Source: DATFVJ01 sp963851085 (GTDB lineage Bacteria > Actinomycetota > Actinomycetes > Streptosporangiales > Streptosporangiaceae). Taken from it: 64,000 nucleotides of DNA. Below, piece by piece: positions 36,607 to 44,555 of this stretch; the stretch's first letter is position 1; every line of letters begins with the position of its first letter. The position numbers and the translations under genes are program-made. The notes beneath the pieces are model-generated. The model was not told the DNA's origin. It saw nothing but the letters and a program-made list of their open reading frames with translations, and searched no databases. The stretch lies in NCBI GenBank assembly GCA_963851085.1, contig CAWKNX010000023.1, positions 490,374-554,373 of the forward strand, written 5' to 3'.

Positions 36607-37293
36607 ATGAGCAGATCTGCCCGCAGGCTTGCTGCGCAGGCGGGCGAGGCGGCACGTGAGCTGAGGCCAAAGCTGCGCGGATGGCTGCATCTGGTGGCAT
36701 TCCCCGTTGCGACGGCCGCCGGCGTGGTGCTGATGGCGCTCGCCCCGACGACGAAGGCGCTTGCCGCCGCCGCCATCTACACGGCAACCTCGTCCCTCCT
36801 GTTCGGCATCAGCGCCCTCTATCACCGGGGTGAAGTGTCGGTCGCGGCCCGCCGGGTGCTCAAACGGCTCGACCACTCGAATATCTACCTGATCATCGCG
36901 GGTACCTACACGCCTTTCGCGGTGCTCGCGCTCGGCGGCGCCGCGCGGGTCGCCGTCCTCGCCACCGTATGGACCGGCGCGGTGTGCGGGCTCGCCTTCC
37001 GTATGCTGTGGATCGACGCCCCGCGCTGGCTGTACACCCCCCTGTACATCGGCCTCGGCTGGGTCGCGATCGGCGTCCTGCCCGGCCTGGTCCACGGTGC
37101 CGGTGTCGCGGCCACGGTGCTTGTCGTCGTCGGCGGCTGCCTGTACACCCTCGGCGGGGTGGTGTACGCGCTCAAGCGCCCCAACCCGTCACCGCGCTGG
37201 TTCGGCTTCCATGAGGTATTCCACGCGCTCACGGTTGCCGCCTGGGTGACGCAGTATGTGGCGATCTCGTTCGTGACCTACCGGGCGGGCTGA
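36607..37293 (+). CDS. Hemolysin III / PAQR-family membrane protein
   Basis: A 228-residue seven-helix membrane protein of the YqfA/hemolysin III (PAQR-like) family. ATG at 36607. Family motifs: the helix with LLFGISALYHRGE, the segment LKRLDHSNIYLIIAGTYTPF, and the last-helix pair FGFHEVFHALTVAAW, which hold the histidines and aspartate of the presumed metal site. The biochemical role in bacteria is not established; PAQR proteins have been linked to membrane-lipid homeostasis. Unbroken, followed by a strong hairpin. Confidence 0.9.
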   Translation: MSRSARRLAAQAGEAARELRPKLRGWLHLVAFPVATAAGVVLMALAPTTKALAAAAIYTATSSLLFGISALYHRGEVSVAARRVLKRLDHSNIYLIIAGTYTPFAVLALGGAARVAVLATVWTGAVCGLAFRMLWIDAPRWLYTPLYIGLGWVAIGVLPGLVHGAGVAATVLVVVGGCLYTLGGVVYALKRPNPSPRWFGFHEVFHALTVAAWVTQYVAISFVTYRAG

Positions 37294-37340
37294 CCGCGGC
37301 CGCCCCGGCCGCCGCACCGGCGACGGCCCGCGCCACTGCC

Positions 37341-37426
37341 TGGCCATTCGGAGTGTATGGCCAGTGCTCCGGCCCAGCAATGGCCCATTACTGGCGCTGC
37401 AGGCCCAGCGATGGGCCCTTGCTGGG
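37341..37426. terminator. Two hairpins between convergent genes
   Basis: TGGCCAT (37341-37347) pairs with ATGGCCA (37357-37363). Next, CCCAGCAATGGCCCAT (37373-37388) pairs with ATGGGCCCTTGCTGGG (37411-37426) with one mismatch across a 22-base loop. They lie between hemolysin III and the convergent minus-strand gene ending at 37448, as expected of a bidirectional terminator. No T-tract. Confidence 0.7.
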
Positions 37427-37447
37427 GTAGCTTCCACCCGGCTGACC

Positions 37448-38319
37448 TCAGGGCAGCGGGTTGGTGAGCCAGCTACCGAAGTCGGCGGGCTTGGCGACCA
37501 TCCGATACTCGCTACGATCTTCGCCATCTCCGCCTTCGTGATGCGCCCCGCCCACTGCCTGCTGACGGTGATGTCCACGATGTGACCAGGGGCAGGTGGT
37601 AGAGGCTGAGGTTGACGAAGCCGTTCGGGTAGGCCGAACACCCGTGCCTGGTAGCCCGCGACGGTGGTGTCAGGGGGCCGTACTTCGGACCGCCACCCGC
37701 GGGCCCGCTGCCGACCTGAATGGACCGCGCCGAATCCTGCCACGGCGTGTCGGCCGTCGCATCGAACGCGAGAATGGAACTCCACTCGGGCGGCTGGAAT
37801 GTCACGTGCTTCGCCGGTGCGACGTGCCCACCACGTACGCCGAGCGGATGATATCCCGCTCTCCGTAGGAGGGGTGCAGTCCCGCCGGCAGGTGTGTGAG
37901 CCGGAAGGGGAACGTGATGGAGGTGACGGCGGAGAAGTCGATTGAGCGTGCGACACGTTCGACGGTTGCCTGGCTCACGGCGCCCATGCTGGTGATCCGC
38001 GGCTGGTGACGGGCATCCCTGTTGACGATGAGAGCGGCCGCGCCGCTGCCGGACTGGCTGTCCGCCCTGCCGAGCGCGGCCGCGGCGGCCGGATCGAGGT
38101 AGTGGATGAAGATGACGTCGAGGCCATCCGGTGAATCAAGCTCCATCGAGTCGAAAAGCCCGGGCTCCGGCGCGACCAGCGTCGCGGTGTCGACGTGCCA
38201 CCCAGCGGGGACGTAGCCGAGGCGGAAGGGCAGGCTGAGTATGCCGCGGGCGGGCGCCACGGACCGGCGGCGAACTCGCCGAATCCGGGCGCCCGGGCGG
38301 GTTCCTCCGCAGGGTTCAC
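37448..38319 (-). CDS. Hypothetical protein with repeated PFRL-xx-PAG motifs (frameshifted)
   Basis: I do not recognise the family. Reading 38319 to 37448 on the minus strand with three or four frame changes gives about 285 residues. Two related segments, LPFRLGYVPAGWHVDTATLV and FPFRLTHLPAGLHPSYGERD, suggest a duplicated beta-rich domain; between them are LDVIFIHYLDPAAAAAL and TMGAVSQATVERVARS-like helices. After the second comes MTFQPPEWSSILAF, PGHIVDITVSRQWAGRITKA, and the end MVAKPADFGSWLTNPLP. Codon bias is coding in each piece. Such motifs occur in secreted or anti-sigma-like actinobacterial proteins, but no signal peptide is readable, and the N-terminus is uncertain. Confidence 0.5.
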
Positions 38320-38579
38320 GAACCTGAAGATGGCGCCTGCCCGCCGGGGTGGTGCCCGTTATCCACCGCGAGTTTCACCAAGTGCCCTCCATGGCGGTCG
38401 CTTCGAGCCCTTCACCTGCGGCGTGACACATGTGCGGGCTTTCACAGCCGTCTGCATCGTTGCACCGGTGATCGTGGTGCGTCGCCCCGCGGCATCAGGC
38501 TGCCGCGCTACCCCGCCCAAGGCCAGGCATCCAAGATCGATCATGCTCCGGGCGATGACCGCGGCCCGGCCGCGCCGCG
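38320..38579. other. Gap leading into palindromic repeat copy 2
   Basis: No gene supported. The last 45 bases (from about 38535, GATCGATCATGCTCCGGGCG) match the sequence just before palindromic repeat copy 3 (from about 45980), so the repeated unit is longer than the palindrome itself. Confidence 0.5.
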
Positions 38580-38639
38580 CTTCATTATCGCGGTAACTTT
38601 CCGGCGGTATGTGCGGAAAAGTTACCGCGATCATGAAAG
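38580..38639. repeat. Palindromic repeat, copy 2
   Basis: Left arm CTTCATTATCGCGGTAACTTT (38580-38600; two departures from perfect pairing) and right arm AAAGTTACCGCGATCATGAA (from 38618) surround CCGGCGGTATGTGCGG. The right arm is identical to that of copy 3 at 46021-46080 and nearly so to copy 1 at 3844-3902. Confidence 0.85.
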
Positions 38640-38887
38640 CCGCTGCACCCTGCGAGCCATTCGTGTGCCAAGCGGCAGTTGATCTCGATGTCCGGTGGGT
38701 CATCGTGTGGCTGGCGCCGCGGGTGGACTTATGGATGTCCCGTTACGGTCGCGGGCGACCCGCCACGGGGCATCCACGGCAACTGATCTTGAAGTGGGCT
38801 CGATGGCACGCGCTGACAGGCGTGCCATGGGCGAGTCTTACGGGCCATCGATCGTGGAAGCCGGGTCGTAAGACGTGCGCCGGGGAC
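38640..38887. other. Gene-poor stretch after palindromic repeat
   Basis: No gene supported. A plus-strand frame runs through here (for example TGVPWASLTGHRSW) but it continues antisense through the DUF397 gene and has no ribosome site or known motif. Confidence 0.4.
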
Positions 38888-39300
38888 TCAGGCGAGGCCG
38901 AACGTGCCGTGTTCGCGGCGGCGGTGAACGTGTGCCCGGCGTCGGCGCTGAGGATCAGCTTCGGCCCGTCCGGGTCCTTGGAGTCGCGCACCACGACGAC
39001 ACGCTGCGGCTCACCCGTGGTACTCGCCGCCGCGCAGTCGGCGCGAGCATTGCCGCTCGTGTCCAGCCACTCTACGTCGTCATCAGCCGAGGTCGAAGTG
39101 CGCGTGCTCGCCACGGCGGCGGCGTGGTGCTCGACGTCGCCGCTGACGTAGCGACGGACTGTACGCGATCCTTGGAGTCGCGCACCACGACTGATACGCT
39201 GCGGCTCAGCCGGCCGCCAGTTCGGGCGAGCATTCAGCTCACCCGCGAAAACCCCAAGCACCGCGTCGTCCTTGTCCGGCCTGCCGCCCACCGCGCTCAC
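38888..39300 (-). CDS. DUF397-domain protein with a duplicated segment (frameshifted)
   Basis: DUF397 proteins are short actinobacterial proteins usually beside an XRE-type regulator with a DUF5753 domain. Here the hallmark VVVVRDSKDPDGPKLIL is followed, after one frame change, by HTFTAA and HGTFGLA at the TGA at 38888-38890. A second, shorter copy of the core (SVVVRDSKD after a frame change) is found upstream near 39165-39190, and about 40 bases (GAGCCGCAGCGT to GCGACTCCAAGGA) are repeated. So either two tandem DUF397 genes or one duplicated one is present. No partner HTH gene is seen. The GTG at 39300 is a tentative start. Confidence 0.6.
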
Positions 39301-39442
39301 CTTTGACCACAGCTACGCAGGGACGTGAGTGTGGAACGTCGATCTCGGCGACAAGTTCTGGCCGTCGCCGGGCCCGCACCCCTCGCGCAGCTTCAGCTCA
39401 CTCCGCGAGTCCTCCCGCGCTCCGCGCGTACTCGTCCGCGCC

Positions 39443-39652
39443 TGCGCGCCCACCGCGCTCCCTCCCGCACTCCCGCACTCCCCGCACCCCCCGCGCTCCC
39501 CGTACCCCCCGTACCCCCCGCGCTCCCCGCACTCCCCGCGCTCCCCGTACCCTCCGTACTCCCCGCACTCCCCGTACTCCCCGCACTCCCCGCACCTCCC
39601 GCACCTCCCGCACCCCCCGCACCCCCCGCACCTCCCGCACCCATGCGCTGCG
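39443..39652. repeat. C-rich low-complexity tract upstream of scpA
   Basis: Roughly 200 bases made of CTCCCCGCACC, CTCCCCGTACC and CTCCCGCACC words in tandem, 10 to 12 bases each. The plus strand contains almost no run of G, and the minus strand is correspondingly G-rich with many GGGG runs. Reading frames through it give only Pro/Ser/His or Gly/Val repeats. It lies directly upstream of the scpA start. Confidence 0.85.
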
Positions 39653-39718
39653 GCTGAGCGGCGGGCCGGAACGCGGCGGACGCCGTGGCGCGGGCCTGGT
39701 TCGGCTAACGTCGGACCC

Positions 39719-40561
39719 GTGAGCGGCGCGGCTACGGGCGACGTCGTCGGCGAGGCGGCGGCGACGTTGGCTTCCAGGTGCACCTCGACGTCTTCGAGGG
39801 CCCATTTCGACCTGCTGCTCGCGCTCATCTCCAGGCACAAGCTCGACATCACCGAGATCGCGCTGTCACAGGTGACGGACGAGTTCATCGCCTTCATCTC
39901 GGCGCACGGCGGCGCGTGGGACCTCGACCAGACGAGCTACTTCCTGCTCGTCGCGGCCACGCTGCTGGACCTCAAGGCGGCGCGGCTGCTACCCGCCGGT
40001 GAGGTGGAGGACGAGGAGGACCTCGCGCTGCTTGAGGCCAGGGACCTGCTGTTCGCGCGGCTGCTCCAGTACCGGGCCTACAAGGAGGTGGCGGCAGTTC
40101 TGGCGGGAAGGATGGCGCAGCAGGCCCGCCGTTTCCCGCGCCGCGTGCTGATGGAGCCCGCTTTCGCCGAGATGCTCCCAGAAGTGCTCGTCGGCCTCGG
40201 CGCGGTGGAGTTCGCCGCGCTCGCCGCGAGGGTGCTCGCGCCCAAATCGGTCCCACGGTGTCGGTCGAGCACATCCACGCGCCAAGCGACCAGCGTGCGC
40301 GAGCAGGCAGAACTGCTGGCCGGGCGGCTCGCGGGGCTGCGCCGCGCCACCTTCCGCGCACTGACCTCCGATTGCGCGGGCACCTACGAGGTGGTGGCGC
40401 GGTTCCTCGCGCTGCTCGAGCTCTACCGTGAGCAGGCGGTCTCGTTCGAGCAGATTCAGCCCCTCGGCGAGCTGCACGTGACCTGGACAGGCCCGGACAC
40501 CGATGAGCCGGTCAATATCGAGAGCGAATCGAATGAAGGTGGACGAGCAGGCGATGAGTGA
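39719..40561 (+). CDS. scpA: Segregation and condensation protein A (frameshifted)
   Basis: ScpA is the kleisin that bridges the SMC dimer in chromosome condensation. GTG at 39719 starts a protein of about 280 residues. After two frame changes near 39770-39805 the N-terminal kleisin motif reads FQVHLDVFEGP then FDLLLALISRHKLDITEIALSQ; next come YFLLVAATLLDLKAARLLPA and, near the end, the winged-helix part ELYREQAVSFEQIQPLGELHV. A local frame disturbance lies at 40250-40300. It overlaps scpB by four bases (GTGA). The complex partner Smc is outside the window. Confidence 0.88.
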   Translation: MSGAATGDVVGEAAATLASRCTSTSSRAHFDLLLALISRHKLDITEIALSQVTDEFIAFISAHGGAWDLDQTSYFLLVAATLLDLKAARLLPAGEVEDEEDLALLEARDLLFARLLQYRAYKEVAAVLAGRMAQQARRFPRRVLMEPAFAEMLPEVLVGLGAVEFAALAARVLAPKSVPRCRSSTSTRQATSVREQAELLAGRLAGLRRATFRALTSDCAGTYEVVARFLALLELYREQAVSFEQIQPLGELHVTWTGPDTDEPVNIESESNEGGRAGDE

Positions 40562-41133
40562 CGGACATAAATGATCCTGAGCGGCTGCCGCGGCTGCGCG
40601 CGGCACTCGAAGCGATCCTCCTGGTCGTGGACGAGCCGGTGCCGAGGTGGTGCTCGCCCAGGTCCTCGAGCGCCCCCGCCACGAGGTCGCGGGGGCGCTG
40701 CGGCGAGCTTGCCGCCGAATACACCGCCCAGGGCCGCGGGTTCGACCTGCGTGAGGTCGCAGGCGGCTGGCGGTTCTACACCAGGGCGGAGTGCGCGCCG
40801 GTGGTGGAGCGGTTCGTCCGCGATGGCCAGGAGGTGCGGCTCACCCAGGCGGCACTGGAGACCCTGGCGGTGGTCGCCTACCGCCAGCCGGTGAGCCGGT
40901 CCCGGGTGTCGGCGGTGCGCGGCGTCAACTGCGACGGCGTCATGCGGACGCTGGTGCTGCGTGGCCTGGTCGACGAGGCGGGCACCGACCCGGAGACCGG
41001 CGCGATCCTGTACCGCACGACCGGCTACTTTCTTGAGCGCATCGGCCTGCGGGACCTTGATCAGCTGCCGGACCTGGCCCCGTTCCTGCCGGACGACGTC
41101 GAGGACATCGAGCGTGAGCAAACTGGAAACTGA
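40558..41133 (+). CDS. scpB: Segregation and condensation protein B (local frameshift)
   Basis: ScpB forms dimers that bind ScpA and regulate SMC. GTG at 40558; 191 residues. Two winged-helix domains: RAALEAILLVVDEPVP at the start and QAALETLAVVAYRQPVSRS with VRGVNCDGVMRTLVLRGLV in the second. Between about 40640 and 40705 the frame is disturbed by several extra bases that sum to three, so the ORF is open but residues 29-52 are probably misread. Coupled to scpA. Confidence 0.9.
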   Translation: MTDINDPERLPRLRAALEAILLVVDEPVPRWCSPRSSSAPATRSRGRCGELAAEYTAQGRGFDLREVAGGWRFYTRAECAPVVERFVRDGQEVRLTQAALETLAVVAYRQPVSRSRVSAVRGVNCDGVMRTLVLRGLVDEAGTDPETGAILYRTTGYFLERIGLRDLDQLPDLAPFLPDDVEDIEREQTGN

Positions 41134-41909
41134 GACTGGGCAAACTGAGACGGGTCCGGGCCCGAGACTGCGCATCAGCCCGAGCCTGGCGTCCGGCTGC
41201 AGAAGATCCTGGCCGCTGCCGGGCTGGGCAGCCGAAGGCACTGCGAGGAAATGATCGGCGAGGGCAGGGTCGAGGTGGACGGCGAGGTCGTCCGGCGGTT
41301 CGGCGCCAGGGTAGATCCCACCCGCCAGATCATCCGGGTGGATGGCAGGCGCATCCCGGCCCGCCAGGACCTGGTGTACCTGGCGCTGAACAAGCCGCCG
41401 GGCGTGCTTGCCGCGATGACGGACCCGCGCGGCAGGCGCACGCTCGCGGACTTCGTCGGCGACCGGCAGGAGCGGCTGTTCCACGTGGGCAGGCTCGACT
41501 ACGAGACGGAGGGCCTGCTGTTGCTCACCAACGACGGTGAGCTCGCCCACCGGCTCGCCCATCCGCGCTACGGGATGCTCAAGACCTACCTGGCCGACGT
41601 CCCTGGCCCGCTGCCGCGCGGTCTCGGGCGGCGGCTGCAGAACGGGATCATGCTGGATGACGGCATGGTGGCCTGGTCGACAGGTTCCGCGTGGTGGACC
41701 AGGCGGGTGCGCGCGCGCTCGTCGAGGTGACACTGCACGAGGGCCGAAAGCACATCGTCAGGCGGCTGCTGGCCGAGGTCGGCCACCCGGTGAGCAGGCT
41801 CGTGCGCACCAGCGTCGGCCCGGTACGGCTCGGCTCGCTGAAGCCAGGCACCGTCCGGGCACTGACCACGGCGGAGATAGGCGAGCTGTACTTCGCCGTT
41901 GGCCTCTGA
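41114..41909 (+). CDS. rluB: 23S rRNA pseudouridine synthase, RluB/RsuA type (frameshifted)
   Basis: Converts a uridine of 23S rRNA to pseudouridine. GTG at 41114, inside the end of scpB, and then VRLQKILAAAGLGSRRHCEE and EVDGEVVRRFGARVDP form the S4-like RNA-binding domain; the catalytic domain has VGRLDYETEGLLLLTNDGEL with the catalytic aspartate in GRLD, LNKPPGVL, and after a two-base shift near 41675, HEGRKHIVRRLLAEVGHPV. Two frame changes: one near 41175 and one near 41675. The position after scpAB is the standard one. Confidence 0.88.
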
Positions 41910-41929
41910 ATAACTGCCGATAACCTGGG

Positions 41930-42293
41930 ATGGTGGTGAGAGCGATACGAGGCGCCATCCAGGTCGCTGCGCAACGACCGCGAGTCGATCCTGGACGGCA
42001 CGACCGAGCTTGTGACCGAGGTGGTCACTCGTAACGGTCTGACCACCGACGATGTGATCAGCGTCATCTTCACCGCGACCCCCGACCTCACCGCCGAGTT
42101 CCCCGCCCTCGCCGCCCGTAAGATCGGCTTCCACGACGTGCCGCTGCTGTGCGCCACCGAGATCGACGTGCCGGGCGCGCTGCCCCGGGTGGTCCGGCTG
42201 CTCATGCATGTCGACACGAGCAGGCCACGATCGGAGATCCAGCACGTGTACCTGCGCGGCGCGACCACGCTGCGGCTGGACATCGCGCAATGA
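41930..42293 (+). CDS. aroH: Chorismate mutase, AroH class (one frameshift)
   Basis: Rearranges chorismate to prephenate for tyrosine and phenylalanine. ATG at 41930; MVVRAIRGAIQV is followed, after one extra c near 41975, by LVTEVVTRNGLTTDDVISVI, FTATPDLTAEFPALAAR, VPLLCATEIDVPGALPRVVR and HVYLRGATTLRLD. These are the sequence features of the trimeric AroH class of Bacillus, including the catalytic arginine and C-terminal RGA. Length, about 120 residues, is normal. The stop overlaps the tyrA start (ATGA). Confidence 0.9.
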
Positions 42294-43396
42294 CGTCAAC
42301 TCCTGGACGGCCAGCGGATCGTCGTTGTCGGTGCCGGGCTGATGGGGACCTCGGTGGCGCTCGCCGCGCGCGAGGCGGGCGCTCAGGTGTGGCTCTCGGA
42401 CTCCGACGACGCGGTGGAGCGGCTCGCCGCAGATCTCGGCGCCGGGGAGATCCTTCCGGCCGGTGGCGTGCCTGGCGGGCGCGCCGACCTCGCCGTGCTC
42501 GCGATGCCGCCCGCCGCCGTGGCGGCGGCGCTCGCAAGCGCGCAGGAGCGGGATCTGGCCAGCGTCTATACCGACGTCGCGAGCGTGAAGGTGCTCCCCA
42601 TTGCGCAGGCGCGCCAGCTTGGCTGCGATCTCGCCTCGTACGTTGCGGGTCACCCGCTGGCCGGCAGCGAGCGATCGGGTCCCGCCGCCGCCCGTGCCGA
42701 CCTGTTCCTCGGGCGCCCGTGGGCGCTGTGCCCGCTACCGGAGACCGCACCGGAAGCGTTCGCCGCAGTGCGCTCGCTCGTGCACGCGTGCGGCGCCGTG
42801 CCCGTCGAGGTGGATGCGCGCGAGCCACGACCGTTTCGTCGCCGTCGTGTCACACCTGCCGCACCTGGTGTCGGCGGCGATGGCGGCCAGGCTGACCGTC
42901 GCGGAGCCTGGTGCGCTTGCGCTGGCCGGCCAGGGGCTGCGCGACGTCACCAGGATTGCGGCGGGCGACGCGCGCATGTGGACCTCGATCCTCACCGCGA
43001 ACGCCTGACCGGTCGCGAGCCTGCTTGACGCGACGGCCGCCGATCTCGCCGCGGCCGCTGACGCGCTTCGCGAGGTCTCGGGCGGTGACGAGATGTACGG
43101 GAAAAGGGTCACCGACCTGCTCTGCCGCGCGGATAGCGGGCGTGGCGAGGATCCCGGGCAAGCGCGGCGGGCCCGCGCCCGCCTACGTGGTATTGCAGGT
43201 CGTGATCGCCGACCGGCCAGGTGAGCTGAACCGCCTTTTCCAGGCGGCGGCCGATGCCGAGCGTCAACATCGAGGACGTCTCGATCGAGCACTCGCCTGG
43301 CCTGCCAGTCGGCGTGGCGGCCTCTCCGTGTGGCCGGAGGCCGCGGGACGCCTGGCCGCCGCCCTGCGCGGCCATGGCTGGCCGGTCCACGAGTAG
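42290..43396 (+). CDS. tyrA: Prephenate dehydrogenase with C-terminal ACT domain (frameshifted)
   Basis: Oxidatively decarboxylates prephenate towards tyrosine. ATG at 42290, translationally coupled to aroH. The NAD fold shows IVVVGAGLMGTSVALAARE; the catalytic domain has VAGHPLAGSERSG and SHLPHLVSAAMAARL; the C-terminal part is an ACT regulatory domain, VVLQVVIADRPGELNRLFQ then VNIEDVSIEHSPG, likely for tyrosine feedback. Frame changes at about 42300, 42825, 43005 (an in-frame TGA where the family continues), 43130 and 43260-43310. The stop is TAG at 43394-43396, itself inside a tandem repeat. Confidence 0.85.
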
Positions 43397-43531
43397 CGGG
43401 GTGCGGTCGGTTTTTGGATCTTCTGGCCTGCGCGGTCGCGGCTGGCTGGTTCACGAGTAGCGGGGTGCGGTCGGTTTCTGGATCTTCTGGCCTGCGCGGT
43501 CGCGGCTGGCTGGTCCACGAGGCGCCGGTTC
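43394..43531. repeat. 64-bp tandem duplication of the tyrA 3' end
   Basis: From 43394 and again from 43458 the same 64 bases recur (TAGCGGGGTGCGGTCGG through CGCGGCTGGCTGG-CACGAG), differing at two or three positions. Each unit ends with a sequence like the last codons of tyrA (GCTGGCCGGTCCACGAGTAG), so the unit reproduces the end of the tyrA reading frame. The second copy runs to about 43531. Confidence 0.85.
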
Positions 43532-43775
43532 CGTCGATCTTGGATCTCTGACAAGAACTCCCTTTCACTACCCGCCCTCCCATTGGGGGTGTTGCCCCAC
43601 TGCTGATCTTGGCAGGTTGTCAAGAGCTCTGGCAGGGGTGAACGGGATTCTGGGGATAGGGGAGGGGTGAACACTGTTCTGGGGATAACTGTTCCGGGAG
43701 TAACCGGCCATCGCGCAGCGGCCGGCTGCGGTCCTGCGTGACCACGGTCGGCCTGCGCGCGTATAACATCACGGC
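43532..43775. other. tyrA-cmk gap with a dispersed repeat
   Basis: No gene. Holds the dispersed repeat at 43580-43658 and, near 43680-43775, the likely promoter region of cmk. GGGGATA occurs twice (about 43654 and 43682). Confidence 0.5.
43580..43658. repeat. 80-bp dispersed repeat, copy A
   Basis: The stretch runs from CATTGGGGGTGTTGCCCCAC through CTGATCTTGGCAGGTTGTCAA to TCTGGCAGGGGTGAACG. The same order of words at about 85% identity recurs at 48706-48785, 5 kb away, in another intergenic gap. GTTGCCCCAC and GGCAGGGGTGAAC are shared exactly. Confidence 0.8.
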
Positions 43776-44480
43776 GTGACCGTTACAGGAAGGGCCGGAC
43801 TCGTGATCGCAGTGGACGGGCCGTCCGGATCAGGCAAGTCGAGCGCCGCCCGCGGCGCCGCGCGGGTTCTCGGGCTGCGCTACCTCGACACCGGGGCGAT
43901 GTACCGCGCGCTCACCTGGTGGATGCTGCGCGCGGGCGTTGACGTCGCCGACCCGGCCGACGTCGCGGCGAACGCAGGCGGCCCGGTGATCGAGACCGGC
44001 ACAGACCCGGAAACGCCGTGGGTGGCCGTCGACGGGACCGACGTGACAGTGCCGATCCGGACCCGCGAGGTGACCAACGCGGTCAGCGCGGTCAGCGCGG
44101 TCCCCGCCGTGCGTGCGCGGCTTGCCGCCCTGCAGCGTGCCATCATCGCCGACGCCCACGCGTCCGGGTGCGGCATCGTGCTCGAAGGCCGCGACATTGG
44201 CACCGTCGTCGCACCGGACGCCCAGGTCAAGGTCTTTCTTACCGCGAGCGAAACGGCCCGTGCGCGGCGCCGCGCCAGGGACCTCGCCGCCGACCCCGCG
44301 GCGACCGTCGCGCTGACTCGCGATGAGCTTGCGCGCCGCGACTGCCTGGATTCCACCCGTGCGGTCTCGCCGTTGCTCAAGGCGGCCGACGCGGTCGAGA
44401 TCGACACCACCCAGATCGGGCTCGACGAGGTAATTGCGCAGATCGTCGACCTGGCACTACAGCGGACCGTGTCCGCGTGA
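43776..44480 (+). CDS. cmk: Cytidylate kinase
   Basis: Phosphorylates CMP and dCMP. 234 residues; P-loop AVDGPSGSGKSSAARGAA, then LRYLDTGAMYRALTWWML, VRTREVTNAVSAV-type CMP-binding segment, IVLEGRDIGTVVAPDAQVKVFL, and RRDCLDSTRAVSPLLKA with catalytic arginines. GTG at 43776. Unbroken. Its GTGA end overlaps the alternative start of der. Confidence 0.94.
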   Translation: MTVTGRAGLVIAVDGPSGSGKSSAARGAARVLGLRYLDTGAMYRALTWWMLRAGVDVADPADVAANAGGPVIETGTDPETPWVAVDGTDVTVPIRTREVTNAVSAVSAVPAVRARLAALQRAIIADAHASGCGIVLEGRDIGTVVAPDAQVKVFLTASETARARRRARDLAADPAATVALTRDELARRDCLDSTRAVSPLLKAADAVEIDTTQIGLDEVIAQIVDLALQRTVSA

Positions 44481-44555
44481 GCACCTATGGCGTGGAGCCA
44501 GCAGAGGTGAGCCCGGAAGAGGCCGGCCCGGCAGAGATGGCGTGCGGAGGCGGAA

